Translations under genes and position numbers: made by a program | The notes under the pieces: model-generated | Told to the model about the DNA's origin: nothing | Databases searched by the model: none | Seen by the model: the letters and a program-made list of their open reading frames with translations, nothing else | NCBI GenBank assembly: GCA_964611385.1 | Contig: CAZSXS010000038.1 | Span: 1 to 31,992, forward strand | DNA length: 31,992 nt | Direction: 5' to 3' | DNA from: CAZSXS01 sp964611385 | Lineage (GTDB): Bacteria; Bacillota; Clostridia; Lachnospirales; CAYPQA01 | Part shown: positions 1 through 8,000 of the stretch, in pieces | How positions within the stretch are numbered: the first letter of the stretch is position 1 | Layout of the letters: every line of letters starts with the position of its first letter

Positions 1-197
1 GGATTCCTTGCATTAATTCCACTGAAATCAGCACCTTTCGTATAAACTGCTGACAGGTTGTATTCCAAGGCAATATCAATGTCGCTGTTTTCATTAAAAT
101 CACCACGGGCTACTGAACCAAATATACCAATACGTTTTACTAAATCAAACCTCACACGGGTGAGCATATCCGCTTTTACCGTTTCTATGTCAATCAT
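1..197 (-). CDS. MNT-type nucleotidyltransferase, partial (C-terminus outside window)
   Basis: About 65 codons of a minus-strand gene are visible, starting at ATG 195-197 with a GGAGGGT ribosome binding site at 201-207. The product carries the nucleotidyltransferase signature GSVARGDFNENSDIDIAL, that is GS followed about ten residues later by DxD, which binds Mg2+ and NTP in the DNA polymerase beta-like superfamily. Short proteins with this motif near the N-terminus are usually MNT (minimal nucleotidyltransferase) proteins. These are often encoded beside a HEPN-domain partner in toxin-antitoxin modules, where MNT AMPylates and silences the HEPN RNase. The partner, if any, would lie beyond position 1 and cannot be checked. 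The family call is firm; the toxin-antitoxin role is an inference from the family. Confidence 0.8.
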   Translation of the reverse strand, partial: MIDIETVKADMLTRVRFDLVKRIGIFGSVARGDFNENSDIDIALEYNLSAVYTKGADFSGINARN

Positions 198-243
198 TTT
201 ACCCTCCACAAGTCAAAGCCTTAATCTTTCTTAAGGGCTTATT

Positions 244-357
244 TATATATTCGGCAGTAGAGTTTCCAAATTGTCCGGAGCGAATGGAAACTTGCAGAGG
301 CAAGTTTCCTGTTCATGAGCGAACGGAGAATTTGAGAAACTCTTTGCCGAATATATA
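244..357. repeat. 114-bp imperfect palindrome
   Basis: The outer ends TATATATTCGGCA (244-256) and TGCCGAATATATA (345-357) are exact inverted copies. Inward, GAGTTTC/GAAACTC and AAATT/AATTT also pair. The centre is a perfect 9-bp stem, GGAAACTTG (286-294) with CAAGTTTCC (301-309), around a 6-nt loop. As RNA it would form one long interrupted hairpin. It lies between the nucleotidyltransferase gene and the argH-side terminator and has no coding potential I can support. It could be a MITE-like element or a repeated extragenic palindrome. No second copy exists in this window. Confidence 0.75.
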
Positions 358-403
358 GACTACCGAAATAAAATTAATATTTCAAAATGCTGAATGTGGG
401 ATT

Positions 404-439
404 GATAAAAAAAGTGCCTTTTCAGGCACTTTTTTTATC
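404..439. terminator. bidirectional rho-independent terminator downstream of argH
   Basis: A perfect 16-bp inverted repeat (404-419 with 424-439) surrounds a TTTC loop. The GTGCC/GGCAC core is flanked by A-run and T-run arms, so it has a U-tract in either direction. It would end the minus-strand argG-argH transcript. Confidence 0.9.
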
Positions 440-450
440 ATCAGTAAACA

Positions 451-554
451 TATACTCAGTCTCTAAAACAATTTTCTAAGCCGCCTTCATTCAACCTTGA
501 TAAATACTATTGTTTTGAGTGACGGCCTTGCAAAGCGAAACGGTACTGAGTATA
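451..554 (-). repeat. Repeat family A, copy 1 (MITE-like, 104 bp)
   Basis: The element is bounded by a perfect 10-bp terminal inverted repeat, TATACTCAGT (451-460) and ACTGAGTATA (545-554). The flanks show a possible 3-bp ACA duplication. It aligns along its length with 4951-5055, and its terminal 30 or so bases recur at 11508-11540. Internal blocks are complementary in interleaved order: AAAACAAT (465-472) with ATTGTTTT (509-516), and AAGCCGCC (478-485) with GACGGCCTT (521-529, one bulge). It begins about 37 nt after the argH stop codon. Confidence 0.75.
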
Positions 555-591
555 ACAATATCGGCTCTTCAAAATACCCACTGGATATCTC

Positions 592-1956
592 TTACAACCC
601 CTTGTTTTCTTGAATCAACTTCTCCAAATGCGCTCGACTTGGCCCGCCCATAACCTTTCTGGCATTGACGCAGGTCTCCAAGGAGATGGCTTCATAGATG
701 CTTTCATCAAAAATTGGAGAGAGGGCCTTATATTCGTCCAGGCTTAATTCGTCCAAGCTTTTGCCAGCCTTGATAGCATACAGAACCAGCTTGCCAATGA
801 CTTCGTGAGCATCTCGGAAGGGGAGTCCCTTCTTAACCAGCCAGTCGGCGGCATCGGTGGCATTGCAAAAGCCTCCTTGAGCCGCTTCTCTGAGCCTAGG
901 CTTTTGAAATCTAGCGGTTTCCAACATGCCACGAAACACAGGCAAACACATATTCAGGGTATCAATGGCATCAAAAACCGCTTCCTTGTCCTCCTGCATG
1001 TCCTTGTTGTAAGCAAGAGGAAGACCCTTCATGACGGTCAAAAGAGCCATCAAATCCCCATAAACCCGCCCGGTCTTGCCGCGAATTAACTCGGCCATGT
1101 CCGGGTTCTTTTTTTGTGGCATGATACTGGAACCGGTGGCATAGGCATCGTCCAGCTCAATAAACTTAAACTCCGCCGAAGCCCAAATCACGATCTCCTC
1201 ACAGAAGCGGCTTAAGTGCATCATCAGGATGGAAGCACAGGAAAGAAACTCTAAACAAAAATCCCGATCAGCCACAGAATCCATACTGTTCTTGGTAGGC
1301 TCAGAGAAGCCCAAGTTGTCAGAGACCTGCTGCCGATCCAAATCATAGGTGGTGGTGGCCAAAGCCCCGGAACCCAGGGGGCAGAGGTTCAGCCGCTTGC
1401 TGCAATCTGTAAGTCTGTCTATGTCACGCTTAAACATCTCCCCATAGGCCAGCAGGTGATGCGCAAGGGTGACGGGTTGCGCCCGTTGCAAGTGGGTGTA
1501 GCCGGGCATATAGGTGTCCAGGTGCTGTTCAGCCAATTGATTGAGAACGGAGAGCAGGGCGTGAAGCAGCTCCTGAATCCCAGAGATTTCCTCTCGTACA
1601 TACAGCCGTAGATCCAGAGCCACTTGATCATTCCGGCTCCGACCCGTGTGAAGTCTTTTCCCCACTGCACCAATCCGCTCAATCAAGATGCTTTCGATAT
1701 TCATATGAATATCCTCTGCTGCCTCATCAAACTGCACCTTTCCATCCTCAATGTCCTGTAAAATTTCCAACAAGGTCTTTTGGATCAGCTCAGCGTCTGA
1801 GGTCGAGACAATGCCTTGCTTTGAGAGCATCCCCACATGGGCGATGCTCCCGTTAATGTCCTCTTTATACAAGCGCTGGTCAAAGGAGATGGAAGAATGG
1901 AAATGGTCTACCTCTGCGTTGCTTGTCTTTTCAAAGCGGCCACCCCAAAGTTTCAT
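592..1956 (-). CDS. argH: Argininosuccinate lyase
   Basis: ArgH cleaves argininosuccinate to arginine and fumarate, the last step of arginine synthesis, in the cytoplasm. The product is 454 residues, the normal family length. The fumarase/aspartase superfamily signature GSSIMPQKKNPD is at about residues 275-286; this flexible loop carries the catalytic serine. The N-terminal KLWGGRF start typical of ArgH and the TGRSRNDQ segment (about 104-111) are intact. The start ATG (1954-1956) overlaps the argG stop as ATGA, so the two are very likely translationally coupled in one transcript. No truncation or frameshift is seen. A family A repeat and a strong terminator follow. Confidence 0.98.
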   Translation of the reverse strand: MKLWGGRFEKTSNAEVDHFHSSISFDQRLYKEDINGSIAHVGMLSKQGIVSTSDAELIQKTLLEILQDIEDGKVQFDEAAEDIHMNIESILIERIGAVGKRLHTGRSRNDQVALDLRLYVREEISGIQELLHALLSVLNQLAEQHLDTYMPGYTHLQRAQPVTLAHHLLAYGEMFKRDIDRLTDCSKRLNLCPLGSGALATTTYDLDRQQVSDNLGFSEPTKNSMDSVADRDFCLEFLSCASILMMHLSRFCEEIVIWASAEFKFIELDDAYATGSSIMPQKKNPDMAELIRGKTGRVYGDLMALLTVMKGLPLAYNKDMQEDKEAVFDAIDTLNMCLPVFRGMLETARFQKPRLREAAQGGFCNATDAADWLVKKGLPFRDAHEVIGKLVLYAIKAGKSLDELSLDEYKALSPIFDESIYEAISLETCVNARKVMGGPSRAHLEKLIQENKGL

Positions 1957-3176
1957 GAGCGGTCTCCTTGCTTATTCTTTTCGTTCATTAACGCTCTGAC
2001 CTTTAAGGGCAGGCCGAAGAGGTTAATAAAGCCCTCTGCGTCAAAGTGATTGTATAGCTCTCCCGTGGTAAAGCTTGCGATATCCTCATTGTAGAGGGAG
2101 TTTGGTGAGCTTACACCAGCAGAGATGATGTTGCCCTTGTACAGCTTCAGACGGACAGTGCCAGTAACAGTTTCTTGGGTCTTATCCACAAAAGCTCCAA
2201 GTGCTTCTCTGAGAGGCGTGAACCATTCGCCGGAGTAAATCAGCTCGGTGTACTTGGTGCCGATGATTTCCTTAAAGGCTGTGGTTTGCTTATCCAGGCA
2301 AAGGTATTCTAAGTCTCTGTGTGCTGCATAGAGAATACTACCACCGGGGGTTTCGTACACGCCTCTGGACTTCATGCCCACAACGCGGTTTTCAACCAAG
2401 TCTACAATACCGATTCCGTTCTGGCCGCCCAGCTCATTCAGCTTATCCATCAGAGCAACGGGTGAAAGTCTTTCCTTATTCAACAGAACGGGAACGCCCT
2501 TTTCAAAAGTCAACTCAATATAAGTAGGGGTATCAGGTGCTTCCTCTGGAGTAACGGAAAGCTGCAACAACCGCTTGAAGTTAGGCTCGTTGGCTGGGTC
2601 TTCCAGTTCCAGGCCCTCATGGCTCAGGTGCCAAAGGTTCCGGTCACGGCTATAGCTTTGCTCCTTGGTCATAGGCACTTCAATGTCCCGTGCTTGCAAG
2701 TATTCGATTTCCTCTTCTCTGGACTGAATGGACCAGGTTCTCCAGGGAGCAATGATTTTCAGTTGAGGTGCAAAGGCCTTAATGGTCAGTTCAAAGCGGA
2801 TTTGGTCATTTCCCTTACCCGTAGCGCCGTGGCAGATCGCCGTTGCGCCTTCTTTCAAGGCGATATCCACCAGTACCTTTGCGATCAAAGGACGAGCGAT
2901 GGAAGTACCCAGGAGGTACTTATCTTCATAGACTGCATTGGCCTTCACCATGGGATATATGTAATCGGTAATAAACTCCTCACGCACATCCATGATAAAG
3001 CACTTGCTGGCACCCATTTTCTTCGCTTTTTCTTCCATTCCGTCGGTTTCCTTGCCCTGCCCGACATCAACGCAGACCGCAATGATTTCGCAGCCCTCGT
3101 AATTCTCCTTCAGCCAAGGAATAATAACTGTGGTATCCAAACCACCTGAATAGGCTAATATAATTTTTTCGCTCAT
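1953..3176 (-). CDS. argG: Argininosuccinate synthase
   Basis: ArgG joins citrulline and aspartate with ATP to form argininosuccinate, feeding ArgH. The product is 407 residues. The N-terminal PP-loop ATP-binding motif AYSGGLDTT is at about residues 8-16, and the usual IARPLIAK and GKGNDQIRFE segments follow. I chose ATG 3174-3176 because TCCTCC at 3184-3189 reads as GGAGGA on the minus strand, 7 nt upstream. A TTG five codons earlier lies on top of that ribosome binding site and is unlikely to be the start. First gene of an argG-argH operon. No ARG box or leader was recognised in the short upstream gap. Confidence 0.98.
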   Translation of the reverse strand: MSEKIILAYSGGLDTTVIIPWLKENYEGCEIIAVCVDVGQGKETDGMEEKAKKMGASKCFIMDVREEFITDYIYPMVKANAVYEDKYLLGTSIARPLIAKVLVDIALKEGATAICHGATGKGNDQIRFELTIKAFAPQLKIIAPWRTWSIQSREEEIEYLQARDIEVPMTKEQSYSRDRNLWHLSHEGLELEDPANEPNFKRLLQLSVTPEEAPDTPTYIELTFEKGVPVLLNKERLSPVALMDKLNELGGQNGIGIVDLVENRVVGMKSRGVYETPGGSILYAAHRDLEYLCLDKQTTAFKEIIGTKYTELIYSGEWFTPLREALGAFVDKTQETVTGTVRLKLYKGNIISAGVSSPNSLYNEDIASFTTGELYNHFDAEGFINLFGLPLKVRALMNEKNKQGDRS

Positions 3177-3202
3177 TAATAAATCCTCCAAAGTTGTATA
3201 AT

Positions 3203-3232
3203 TTTATGTGGACGCTTAGCTACTATCGTCAA
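3203..3232 (-). promoter_or_regulatory. Possible argG promoter
   Basis: On the minus strand TTGACG (3227-3232) lies 18 nt before CATAAA (3203-3208), overlapping the 3' end of the DUF4160 gene. The -10 is poor, so argG may also be read from further upstream. Confidence 0.35.
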
Positions 3233-3492
3233 CAGAAAAACTTAATATCATTCACAACAAAATACTTCTTCCATTGTTCACTAATGAAAAAATGCTGTGC
3301 AGCAATGACTTCTAGTAGCTCAGCTAAATCCTTTTGGGGTATTTGGCTAGCATTACTTGCGCAAATGCATCCTCCGCTTCTTGTTAGCCAAACTTTGGTA
3401 CTGTTTTGGGAAGGCTTCGCTTTTGATATATGCACATGAATGGGCTCATTATTTTCGTTTGACCAAAAATAAACTCTCAAACCTAACACCAC
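3229..3492 (-). CDS. DUF4160 family protein
   Basis: The product is about 87 residues. The N-terminal pattern GLRVYFWSNENNEPIHVHI, followed by the ELLEVIAAQ-type helix and a WKKYF tail, matches the DUF4160 family, in which a conserved HxHV/I follows an acidic/asparagine turn. The function of the family is not established; it often sits beside DUF2442 or other small proteins in toxin-antitoxin-like pairs. The reading frame overlaps the upstream 97-residue gene by 44 nt. The assigned start (GTG 3490-3492) lies inside that gene with no clear ribosome binding site, so translation would depend on coupling. A shorter start is possible. Confidence 0.7.
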   Translation of the reverse strand: MVLGLRVYFWSNENNEPIHVHISKAKPSQNSTKVWLTRSGGCICASNASQIPQKDLAELLEVIAAQHFFISEQWKKYFVVNDIKFFC

Positions 3493-3742
3493 CGCTCATG
3501 GCATACTTAAAAATCAAATGTGCATTGCTTTGAAGAAAAGTCGTAAAAAAGTCTATATCACTGTTTGAAAAGCCCTCTTTTACTATCCAAGTATAGCTTG
3601 GCAGCTCGCATCTTGCGGAATAGAAGCCATCTTCTGTGGGTCTTTCAAAATGCACTTCGATTCTTTGATTTCCATTTTCCTCAATTAAATGAGAATGAGT
3701 AATCTCAGTCTCATCAAACAAAGTCAAATAGGGGTACATCAT
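3449..3742 (-). CDS. Small protein of unknown function paired with DUF4160
   Basis: A 97-residue soluble, acidic protein with no signal peptide or membrane segment. I do not recognise a characterised family. It resembles small hypothetical proteins of Clostridia that begin MYPYLTL, with a central PSYTW segment and a NAHLIFKYA-type end. Two ATG codons (3740-3742, 3737-3739) precede YPYL, and a GAAGGGA-like ribosome binding site lies just upstream. It overlaps the DUF4160 gene that follows it by 44 nt, so they form a two-gene unit. A toxin-antitoxin role is only a guess from size, overlap and partner. Confidence 0.65.
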   Translation of the reverse strand: MMYPYLTLFDETEITHSHLIEENGNQRIEVHFERPTEDGFYSARCELPSYTWIVKEGFSNSDIDFFTTFLQSNAHLIFKYAMSGGVRFESLFLVKRK

Positions 3743-3800
3743 AGTTGATACTTCCCTTCGATTGAAGCTCTATAAAATTCTTTCAAATACATAGCTTAAC

Positions 3801-3845
3801 CCCATATCCGGCTTTTTTGAAAAGAGAGGGATAGGGGGTGGATCT
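3801..3845 (-). repeat. Repeat family B, copy 1
   Basis: On the minus strand a C-rich arm runs into TTTTCAAAAAAGCCGG and ends in ATATGGG. The same order (C-rich arm, TTTCAAAAAAGCCGG core, YRTGGG-like end) recurs at 13821-13864, 18958-18996 and, inverted, 19091-19135. It begins about 10 nt after the hisC stop codon, in the direction of hisC transcription. Confidence 0.7.
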
Positions 3846-3854
3846 TCCCCTTTT

Positions 3855-4937
3855 TTACAATACCTGCCTCAACTGTTCAAAGAAGCCTTCCATCTCTTCC
3901 CTTGTGCCTATGGTAATCCGAAGGAAAGTATCCATGCCAAAGGCTGCACCAGGGCGGATGATGTAGCCGCGCTTCATTAGTTCCTGAAAGAGGACACGAC
4001 TGTCTCTTTTGGTGTCCACCATGATGAAGTTTGCATAGGTGGGGATATAGAAGAGACCCAGCTCATCAAAGACCTTGCAGCAGTAGGCCAGAACCTCTTG
4101 GTTGGCCTTGACCGTTTCCTCGACAAAGTCCTGGTCGTCAAAGGCAGCCAAGGCAGCCACCTGCCCTTGAACGCTGACATTGAAGGGGTTGCGGATTTTT
4201 TCCATCTGAGCGATGAGTTCAGGACGTGCAATCCCGTAGCCCACCCGGAAGGAGGCCAGACCGTAGGCCTTGGAAAAGGTTTTCAATAGCATGGTGTTCG
4301 CATACTTTTTCAGGATCTCCAGGGTCTTTGGGTAGCTTTCATCCTTGACAAACTCCGCATAGGCCTCGTCAAAAATCACTAAGATATGACTGGGCACCTT
4401 TTGGATAAACTTGTCTATCTGTTGGGCGCTGAGCATGGTGCCTGTAGGGTTGTTGGGGTTTGCAATGAAAATCAGCTTGGTCTTGTCCGTGATTTTTTGC
4501 AGCATGGCTTCCAGGTCATAGCCGTGGTTTTTCATGGGCGCATAGACCATCGTTCCTCCCATGCTTAGCACAGAAGCAGCATATTGGGAAAAGGTTACCT
4601 CTGCTGTCACACACTCGTCACCGGGGTTGATAAACAACTTTCCGATCAGGGAAATGACTTCGTCGGTGCCTGCCCCAAATATCAATTGATCCTTTTGAAT
4701 GTTCATCGCTGCTGCAATCCGTTCCCGCAGCTTTCCACAGCTGCCATCGGGATACAAGGCGCCTTCGTTTAAACTTTCAATAACAGCCGCAATGGCTTTT
4801 TTGGAACAGCCCAAGGGGTTCTCGTTTGAAGCAAGCTTGATAACCTTATCAAGCTTAAATTCCCTTTTCACGTCCTCTATGGGACGGCCCGGTACATAGG
4901 GGCTTAAGGGTTCGATACAAGTACGGTATTCGATCAT
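3855..4937 (-). CDS. hisC: Histidinol-phosphate aminotransferase
   Basis: A PLP-dependent class I/II aminotransferase of 360 residues, the usual HisC length. It transfers an amino group from glutamate to imidazole acetol phosphate in histidine synthesis. Visible signatures are the N-terminal KLASNENPLG (34-43), NPNNPTG (160-166), the FDEAYAEF segment (189-196) and the PLP lysine in KTFSKAYGLA (Lys223). The start ATG follows an AGGAGG at 4941-4946 (minus strand). It is not in a his operon here. Family A copy 2 fills the gap upstream and family B copy 1 follows the stop. Stand-alone HisC proteins sometimes work on aromatic amino acids, so that role is possible. Confidence 0.93.
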   Translation of the reverse strand: MIEYRTCIEPLSPYVPGRPIEDVKREFKLDKVIKLASNENPLGCSKKAIAAVIESLNEGALYPDGSCGKLRERIAAAMNIQKDQLIFGAGTDEVISLIGKLFINPGDECVTAEVTFSQYAASVLSMGGTMVYAPMKNHGYDLEAMLQKITDKTKLIFIANPNNPTGTMLSAQQIDKFIQKVPSHILVIFDEAYAEFVKDESYPKTLEILKKYANTMLLKTFSKAYGLASFRVGYGIARPELIAQMEKIRNPFNVSVQGQVAALAAFDDQDFVEETVKANQEVLAYCCKVFDELGLFYIPTYANFIMVDTKRDSRVLFQELMKRGYIIRPGAAFGMDTFLRITIGTREEMEGFFEQLRQVL

Positions 4938-4950
4938 GATGGCCTCCTGC

Positions 4951-5055
4951 TCGACTCAGTCTCTTAAACATTGACTAAGCCGCCTTTATTCAAGCTTGAT
5001 CCATTCTATATGTTTTGTGTGGCGGCTTTGCAAAGCTTACGTTACTGAATATCGA
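4951..5055 (-). repeat. Repeat family A, copy 2
   Basis: Aligns with 451-554 in the same orientation over about 100 bp. The ends have diverged (ACTCAGT at 4954-4960, ACTGAAT at 5044-5050). The interleaved complementary blocks are kept: AAACAT (4966-4971) with ATGTTT (5010-5015), and AAGCCGCC (4977-4984) with GGCGGCTT (5021-5028), the latter perfect. A 12-bp palindrome GCTTTGCAAAGC is at 5025-5036. It occupies nearly the whole gap between the fusion flavoprotein gene (stop at 5061) and hisC, so it lies in the hisC leader. Confidence 0.75.
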
Positions 5056-5060
5056 TATTT

Positions 5061-8000
5061 TTATTTGTTTCTCATGACATTTGTATTATACACAGTTGTA
5101 AAAAGCTGATTCCCAATTGGCACGGTTAATCCACATTTTTTATGATCCTCTTGGGTCGTTTCGTGGACAACTTGGCCCTTATCCAAAGAGTCATTCGCAT
5201 TATGTTCGGTCAAGCACATTACAATATCGAAATTTGTCAAAGTGGTTTTCAAAGCACAGGTTTTCAAAGCCTTATTCACACTTTGTACAACGCCCACTGT
5301 ATTGGTATAGCTACCATTACTTTCAAAGGGACTGTATAAAGGCAGATACACATCTGCCACAGCCGCAGTCTCTGTTCTGAATAGATCCTGTACCATCAGG
5401 AACTCAAGCCCACTGAGATCGCAAAGTGTCTTTGGAACATCCTCACCAAAGACTAGCAGGGCTTTGATGGTTCCTTGCTTGATCTTGTGGACAAGCTCAG
5501 TGGCAGGCTTTACGCCCAAGTCGCTTAAGCCTTGGCTGTTGCTATTCTGCTTCAGCTGAATGATACCGCTTCTTGGTGTGTGGATATGGCCGGAAACAAG
5601 GGCGAGATCCGCCAACAAGATTGAAGCATCATAGGACAAGGCCTTTTGGTCAAAGACGATTACGGCCTTCTTGGACTTCACATAAAGCTCTGCAACCTTT
5701 TGAACGGACTCAGAGACTAGGGTATCTTGCAGGTACGCCTTTAAAGCCTCCGTTGCGGAGTAATTCTTTATTTCGCAGACGGCTTTTAACAGCTGCTTCA
5801 GTACGCTTAAGTCCTCACCAATTTTGATGCTCATGTTGGCCCAATCTTGAGATTGAGGACGCTTAGCTAATCTTTCGTTTCCATCCTCAGTGTCACCGCA
5901 ACCACAGCCACAAGCAGAGGCATTTGTTTCCTGTGCTTCTTTGTAATTTGAAAAAGCGATCAGCTTTGCTCCGGCTTCGGTAGCTTGTTTAACTTTGATT
6001 CCGGCAATGGGGTGGGATTTGCTGATGTCCTCGCAGAACAGCAGAATTAAATCTGTATTGCGCATTTCCTCAAAGTTGGTGGTGGAAGCATCTTTACCCA
6101 AGACAGTTTCAAGTCCGCTTTCTACCCGGTTAAAGGAATAAAGCTCCAGCAGACCCAACTTGGCGGCATAGGCTTGTACCGCTTGGATTTCTTCATTTGT
6201 ATACTTATCGGAAACAGAAACCGCAACAGCATCAAGACCATGACGCAAGAGTATACCTTGTACCGTCTTTGCAGTGCTTCGTAAAGCTTCTTCCAGCTCT
6301 ACTTCCACAAATTGACCGTCCTTTTTCACCATAGGTTTCGCAGAAGCACAAAGCGCACCCAGCTCCGCATACTTGCCAAAGCCGAAGCGGCCGCCGCCAC
6401 AAAGCAGGGCATTGTCTTCAGGCAAGCTTCTCAGGAGCAGCTTGCCCTTGGTGGCCAGCTTGGTCTTGCAACCTACGCTACAAAAGCTACAGGTAGAGGG
6501 GGTAAGGGTTTCCTGAGTGGGCAGGGCCTTGGGAATGGGTACCAGTTCCCCGATGGCTCCCGTGGGGCAAAGGCTAACACACATGCCGCAGTTGGAGCAA
6601 TCCGTTTCCTGGAGTGGGCGGTCAAACTCCGGCTTGATAACCGTATCAAAGCCTCGGCCGGACAAGCCCAGAGCCGTATTCCCCATGACCTCGTCACAAA
6701 CCCGCACGCAAAGTCCGCAGAGAATACACTTGTTGGGATTTCTGTACATATGCTTTGAAACAGAGGTCGGGTGTTCACTGGTCTTACCCTTGTAGCGTTC
6801 CGGCTGTAGGGTGGCTTTATACTGATTGGCGTACTGAATCAGCTTGCATTCAAAGTAATCCCAGCAACCGCAGGCCAAACAGCGCATGGCTTCTGTTTTG
6901 GCCTCGGCCTCAGTATAACCCTTGGCCACCTCGTTAAAGGTCGTTTTTCTTTCCGCTACGGAAATATGACCTGCTTTGACACGGGCTTCTTTCTTTCTGT
7001 TGGCAAACTTTTCTGCTGTAACCTCAGAGGTAACCAAATAAGGCGCTTGGTAGGGAATCAGCTTTCCGTTTAGGTAGGAGTTGATGATATCCGCTACTTT
7101 TTTTCCGTGGCCGATGGCGGCGATGGCTATATCCGCACCCTTATTGATGGCATCCCCGATGGCAAAGATCCCTTCTTCGCTCGTGCGGAAGCTTTTTTCG
7201 TCTGCAGCAATGGTTTTCTTTCGCGTTAGGCTTAGTCCTTCAAAGCCCTCTAGGCTGGCCGTCTGACCGATGGCTATGATCACCAGATCCACTGGCAGCA
7301 CTTCTTCTTCCCCTTCGATGGGAACCGGTGCACGGCGGCCGGAAGCGTCCGCTTCGCCCAGCTTCATCTTTTGCAAACGGATAGCTTCAACCTTGTCTTC
7401 TCCAAGGATTTCCAAAGGATTAGTCAAATATTTAAAAAGTACACCCTCTTCGGTGGCCTCTTCAATTTCAATTTCCTCCGCAGGCATTTCGGCCTTGGTA
7501 CGGCGATAAATATTGTATACCTCGGAGGCGCCAAGACGAACGGCTGTGCGGCAGGCATCCATGGCGGTATTTCCCCCGCCTACGATGGAAACCCTCTTGC
7601 CTTGCAAGTTCAGTTCTTGTAGGCGGTTTTCTTCCACAGCCCGCAGGAAGTCTATTCCGCCGATAACTCCTTTTTTATCTTCTCCAGTGCAGCCCAACTT
7701 CATACTGCTCCAGGCACCGATAGCCAACAGGACGGCATCATAGGTGTTTTTCAGATAGTCCAGGCTTAGATCCCGACCGATTTTGATGTTGTTTTTAAAT
7801 TCAATTCCTTCTCTATGTATTAAGGCAATTTCTTCGTCCAGCACTTTTTTCGGCAAGCGGTATTCGGGGATGCCGTAGCGCAGCATTCCGCCCATTTTTG
7901 GCATGGCTTCATAGATAGTAACTTCATAACCCAAACGTCTTAAAAAGTAGGCTGCCGTCAAACCGCCGGGACCGCCGCCGATGATGGCTACTTTTTTGCC

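Noticed and set aside
451..554. CRISPR repeat or part of an array
   Set aside because: The copies are thousands of bases apart, about 104 bp long and not separated by regular spacers.
3177..3191. TTG start five codons before the argG ATG
   Set aside because: It overlaps the argG ribosome binding site, and the family start MSEKIILAYSGG fits the ATG at 3176.
6312..6758. 148-codon plus-strand frame inside the iron-sulfur flavoprotein gene
   Set aside because: It is antisense to the cysteine-motif region of a clear protein; no start signal and no family match.
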